Below, piece by piece: positions 54,561-57,446 of a stretch of DNA of 57,446 bases. The position numbers were made by a program, and so were the translations under genes. The notes under the pieces are model-generated. The model did not search any database, had not been told where the DNA came from, and was given only the letters and a program-made list of their open reading frames with translations. Each line of letters opens with the position of its first letter. Position 1 is the stretch's first letter. This DNA is from Nostoc sp. S13 (lineage in GTDB: Bacteria; Cyanobacteriota; Cyanobacteriia; Cyanobacteriales; Nostocaceae). The stretch spans positions 1 to 57,446 of the forward strand of contig NZ_JAQYWQ010000034.1 of NCBI RefSeq assembly GCF_029379315.1, in the 5' to 3' direction.

Positions 54561-57161
54561 TTACACGCCTATTTTTTCTAACTTAAGTTCTGCTGCTGCC
54601 TCTTTCATTATCTTACTCAGGAATGTGTACGCTTCTTCCCATGCCTTTTGTACTGGCATAGTAAACTCTGCACCTAGTCCTTGGGCTAACGTCCACAGCA
54701 AAACTTCGCCGACGACATCGTAGTATTCATCCTTGACACCAAAGCCCGCATGGCCACGACCCAGTTTCTGAACAACGGGGACAATCTTGTTTGGCTGACG
54801 TAAACCTTCAACTGCCAGAGCAAGCGTAGCCATTAACTTACGTTCCTGCTCTTTCATATCCCCCTTAAATAAAGGACGAAAAGAAGGTTCTAATTCAAAC
54901 AGTCGCTGGTAGAATAGTTCGGCAGCCTTAGCGCTGATTGGCTTGATTTTGGCAAAGGATGACTGAACCAAGTCTACTTGACTCGCAACCAACTTATTAG
55001 TAGTTATCAGCGTCCAAGTTTCCACCTCTGGCAGGTTTTCAATCTTCAACGATGGATTTTGCACGAATGTGTAGCTATCAGCCACTCGTTCGTATACACC
55101 CTGAGTAATCAAAATGTAGTTTAACTCCGCTATCGTCTGGAGGCGGCTTGCTACATAGGCTGTTTCCCCCCAAATGGTGTACCCAAATTTCTCGGTTCCG
55201 ACTACCCCTGCTGTTATCGGACCTGTATGAATGCCGATGCGTAAACCTAAGGCAGAATGACGACCATAATCTTGGCGCTGGATAATGTCTAACATGGCTA
55301 TGGCAAAATCAACCGTTCGTTTGCTGTGGTCAAATTTAATTTCAGTAAGTCCACATATTACCATGTAGCTTGCACTACTAATATTATGTCGTTCCACACC
55401 GTAGTGTTCTGCCGCTTCATCAAATTCATCGTATAGTTTGGTGAGCAGTTCTGTTACTTCTATCGCATCAATTCGCTTGCTCAATTCAACGACACCTACC
55501 ACATGTGCCGTAAGAATTGTTACTTGCTTGAGGCTGTCGGCAATCACCAACTCTCCTTTGGTTCTGCGTTCGGCGATGGCGCTGGGTAGGATATTCCGCA
55601 ACAGAATATCGTTCTGCTGCTTCTTGGTCTCTAGCTGCTGCTCAGTTTGGCGTAATTTGTTTAAAATCAGATTGAACTCTGTTGCTAATTGCCCAAACTC
55701 GTCAAGGGATTTTACCTCAACTCCCGCATCGGGTTCCCCAGCATTAATTCTCTGGGCACTCTCCATTAAGCGGCGCATGGGAGAGGTGAAAATCCTTGCA
55801 GCACCTGCTGCTAAATACGCGGTCACTAGTAGGAAAATCACCGCCGCAATCAGCAAAATTACCTGTAAGGTGTAAAGCGGATGATAGGCTTCTCCCACCT
55901 CCATCTCTGCCAGAATCGCCCAATTTAACCCGTTCAACTTCAAAGGAGCGTAGAAACTCAATACCTCTGCCCCCCGATAGTTGCGGTCAACCATCATACC
56001 TTCTTGCCCAGACAAAGCGGCTTGGGCAGCCGGACTATTAATTTTTTGTAAGTCAATGGTGGTGTTGAAGTTCTCCATCAGTTGGAGAGTTTTCTTGTCA
56101 GTCCCTGTGTAACGAACAACGTTTCGATATTTTTTGGGGTCTTCAACCCAAAAACGGGATGTCGAACGCATTAAGGAATCAGGTCCGACTAAATAAGCTT
56201 CCCCTGTTTTACCCAAACCACTGCCTTCCCAATTATTATTCCGGCTAATGGCTTCGTTGATCTTGTTAACGGGCACTTGCACCGCCAAGATACCAATCAT
56301 GTTAGAACCACTATAAATGGGCGTTGCTATGAAAGCGGCGGGAGCATCATAGGAGGGGCGGTAAGCTTTGAAATCAGCTACTTGAATCAAACCTTGTGTT
56401 GGGTTTGCCCGGACTCTCCGCACCAAATCTGCCAGTGGAGTCTGGAAGTTAAGACCCTGGAGCATATTGCTGGCAAAATCTGTCTCTTTAAAATAGGAGT
56501 AGACAATATCGCCTGTTTTAGGGTTAATCAAAAATAAATCGTAATAACCGAATTTTTGGATAATTCCTGAAAAGAATTTTTGATATTTGGCATGAGCTTT
56601 CGTATAATCGCTGTTATCGCCAGCATCGAGGAGCTTATTTTTTTCGCCGACTGGATTAGGATTAGAAGCAATATAGTAATACTGGAGATAGCGAGCCGCT
56701 TGTCCGGTGGGACTATAGATACTGGGGTTCAGTTCTTCAGAAGAGAGATTTTTTTTCAACCTGGGGAAAAATTGCTCAGTGTAGTAAGCATCCAAGGCTT
56801 TATACGATTCTTCGGGAACAACGCTGCGTTCCAGGTTGCGGAAACCCCCATTTAACTCCACCATCGCTTTAACGACGTTGCTGTCTGCTGCCAGCATCCC
56901 CACTTGGTTGTTCAAATTTTCAAAGTACAACTCAAACTGCTCGGCTTTGGTGGTGCGTATACCTGCAAGCTGGTCAGCGATTTTGGTTCTGAGGGTGGAT
57001 TGGGCTTGATACCAACCAATCCCACTTACTACCACTACTGAACCAAGGCTAACTGTTAGCAACAAGGCTTGCAGCTTGGATTTAATTGTCCAATTGCTGA
57101 GTTTTAGATTACTTAGGGAGCCATTACGGAACTTTAACACGCGATTTTGAGGTTTTAACAT
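54561..57161 (-). CDS. Membrane receptor: dCache-HAMP-degenerate cyclase-globin
   Basis: An 866-residue protein. Membrane helix 1 is at about 27-48, a periplasmic dCache-like sensor at 50-425, helix 2 at 430-453 and HAMP at 455-505. Next is a class III cyclase homology domain at about 545-720, still showing RIGIHTGPITAGVVG and WGETAYVASR. It lacks both metal Asp residues: FADIVG is TAHVVG (His553), and GDAYM is SASYM (Ala597). The transition-state Asn is Tyr669, so it is probably inactive as a cyclase. The C-terminus from 735 is a globin of the flavohemoglobin type, with Tyr in LFYQRLF (B10), Gln in MKEQERKLM (E7) and proximal His804 in GRGHAGFGV. It may sense heme ligands and a periplasmic signal together. 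It is the first gene of the minus-strand run. Confidence 0.88.
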   Translation of the reverse strand: MLKPQNRVLKFRNGSLSNLKLSNWTIKSKLQALLLTVSLGSVVVVSGIGWYQAQSTLRTKIADQLAGIRTTKAEQFELYFENLNNQVGMLAADSNVVKAMVELNGGFRNLERSVVPEESYKALDAYYTEQFFPRLKKNLSSEELNPSIYSPTGQAARYLQYYYIASNPNPVGEKNKLLDAGDNSDYTKAHAKYQKFFSGIIQKFGYYDLFLINPKTGDIVYSYFKETDFASNMLQGLNFQTPLADLVRRVRANPTQGLIQVADFKAYRPSYDAPAAFIATPIYSGSNMIGILAVQVPVNKINEAISRNNNWEGSGLGKTGEAYLVGPDSLMRSTSRFWVEDPKKYRNVVRYTGTDKKTLQLMENFNTTIDLQKINSPAAQAALSGQEGMMVDRNYRGAEVLSFYAPLKLNGLNWAILAEMEVGEAYHPLYTLQVILLIAAVIFLLVTAYLAAGAARIFTSPMRRLMESAQRINAGEPDAGVEVKSLDEFGQLATEFNLILNKLRQTEQQLETKKQQNDILLRNILPSAIAERRTKGELVIADSLKQVTILTAHVVGVVELSKRIDAIEVTELLTKLYDEFDEAAEHYGVERHNISSASYMVICGLTEIKFDHSKRTVDFAIAMLDIIQRQDYGRHSALGLRIGIHTGPITAGVVGTEKFGYTIWGETAYVASRLQTIAELNYILITQGVYERVADSYTFVQNPSLKIENLPEVETWTLITTNKLVASQVDLVQSSFAKIKPISAKAAELFYQRLFELEPSFRPLFKGDMKEQERKLMATLALAVEGLRQPNKIVPVVQKLGRGHAGFGVKDEYYDVVGEVLLWTLAQGLGAEFTMPVQKAWEEAYTFLSKIMKEAAAELKLEKIGV

Positions 57162-57446
57162 CTTTGTAGAACTAATGTACTAAGATATGAAGTTATATAT
57201 TATATAGTTTTTTAAATAAATTTTGATGAATATTAATACTATTAGATATATTTTTTAGTATTTTATCAGCGCTCGGACTATAATTTTATTTTTGAAAAAA
57301 CGACCTACTTCTGGAGAGACATAAAGTTAATTGATATTACTATGCATTGGGGAGAGGAGTGGCTATCCTTTTTTCTGCCCGTGCTAAATTCGCAGGGTTA
57401 GCGCGTCTCAAAACCTATTGACAAGAGGACTTACCTGATCAGAAAT
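57162..57446. other. AT-rich region upstream of the receptor gene
   Basis: No gene is visible. The stretch is A/T-rich near 57180-57300 and probably contains the receptor promoter. AGGACTTAC near 57428 partly resembles the dispersed TTTAGGACTTACGCA motif. Confidence 0.3.

Noticed and set aside
54561..57161. Active adenylate/guanylate cyclase
   Set aside because: Both metal-binding aspartates and the transition-state Asn are substituted in the translated sequence.
1..57446. CRISPR array, tRNA or rRNA genes
   Set aside because: I saw no regularly spaced direct repeats, no cloverleaf-like segment with a convincing T-loop, and no rRNA-like conserved sequence.

Overview
The window looks like chromosome of a filamentous, probably heterocystous cyanobacterium. 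GCGATCGC (HIP1) sites recur, and there is a CYP110-type P450, an SLH/OprB-type porin, ISAzo13-family elements and a TubC-docked PKS/NRPS pair, all usual in Nostocales. Gene debris and mobile DNA separate four functional blocks.

Block 1 (171-13603, all +). Five tightly packed genes encode a 1341-aa DUF6603-type protein, two uncharacterised proteins with overlapping stop/start, a 1399-aa protein carrying a tandem 18-residue helical repeat, and a fibre-like protein ending in a phage tail-collar domain. No sheath, tube, baseplate, terminase or capsid gene is visible, so this is not an ordinary prophage or contractile injection locus. It is the best candidate here for an undescribed multi-gene system. 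IS5- and IS1182-type scraps close it off at 13.6-14.1 kb.

Block 2 (14.2-32.7 kb) is a biosynthetic island. It holds a 2-hydroxyacid-dehydrogenase-like protein without its catalytic residues, a minus-strand operon (atypical SDR, then VOC protein, then a protein resembling heme-dependent tyrosine 3-hydroxylases), a fragment of a PKS-associated protein, one fully reducing C-methylating PKS module (KS-AT-DH-MT-ER-KR-ACP), one NRPS module with thioesterase (TubC-C-A-PCP-TE), and a NodU/CmcH-type carbamoyltransferase. The tyrosine hydroxylase/VOC pair recalls the first two steps of 4-alkylproline biosynthesis (LmbB2/LmbB1). If that holds, the NRPS could take up an unusual L-DOPA-derived residue.

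Block 3 (33.5-39.4 kb) is a nested mobile element. A complete 4.5-kb Tn3-family transposon, with 36-bp identical ends and a 5-bp target duplication, sits inside an ISAzo13-family transposase gene. Its resolvase carries an extra C-terminal pRiA4b ORF-3-like domain. Block 3b (39.4-45.3 kb) has a P450, two oligopeptide-type ABC permeases and a convergent substrate-binding lipoprotein.

Block 4 (45.9-57.2 kb, all -) has a porin, two PstS-type binding proteins, a small secreted protein, an MscS channel with a C-terminal cyclic-nucleotide-binding-like domain, an IscB nuclease with all catalytic residues, and an 866-aa membrane receptor. The receptor combines a periplasmic sensor, HAMP, a cyclase-like domain lacking both metal-binding aspartates, and a C-terminal globin domain. 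The IscB element appears to have landed in a phoD-like alkaline phosphatase gene, of which only the first 40 or so codons remain.
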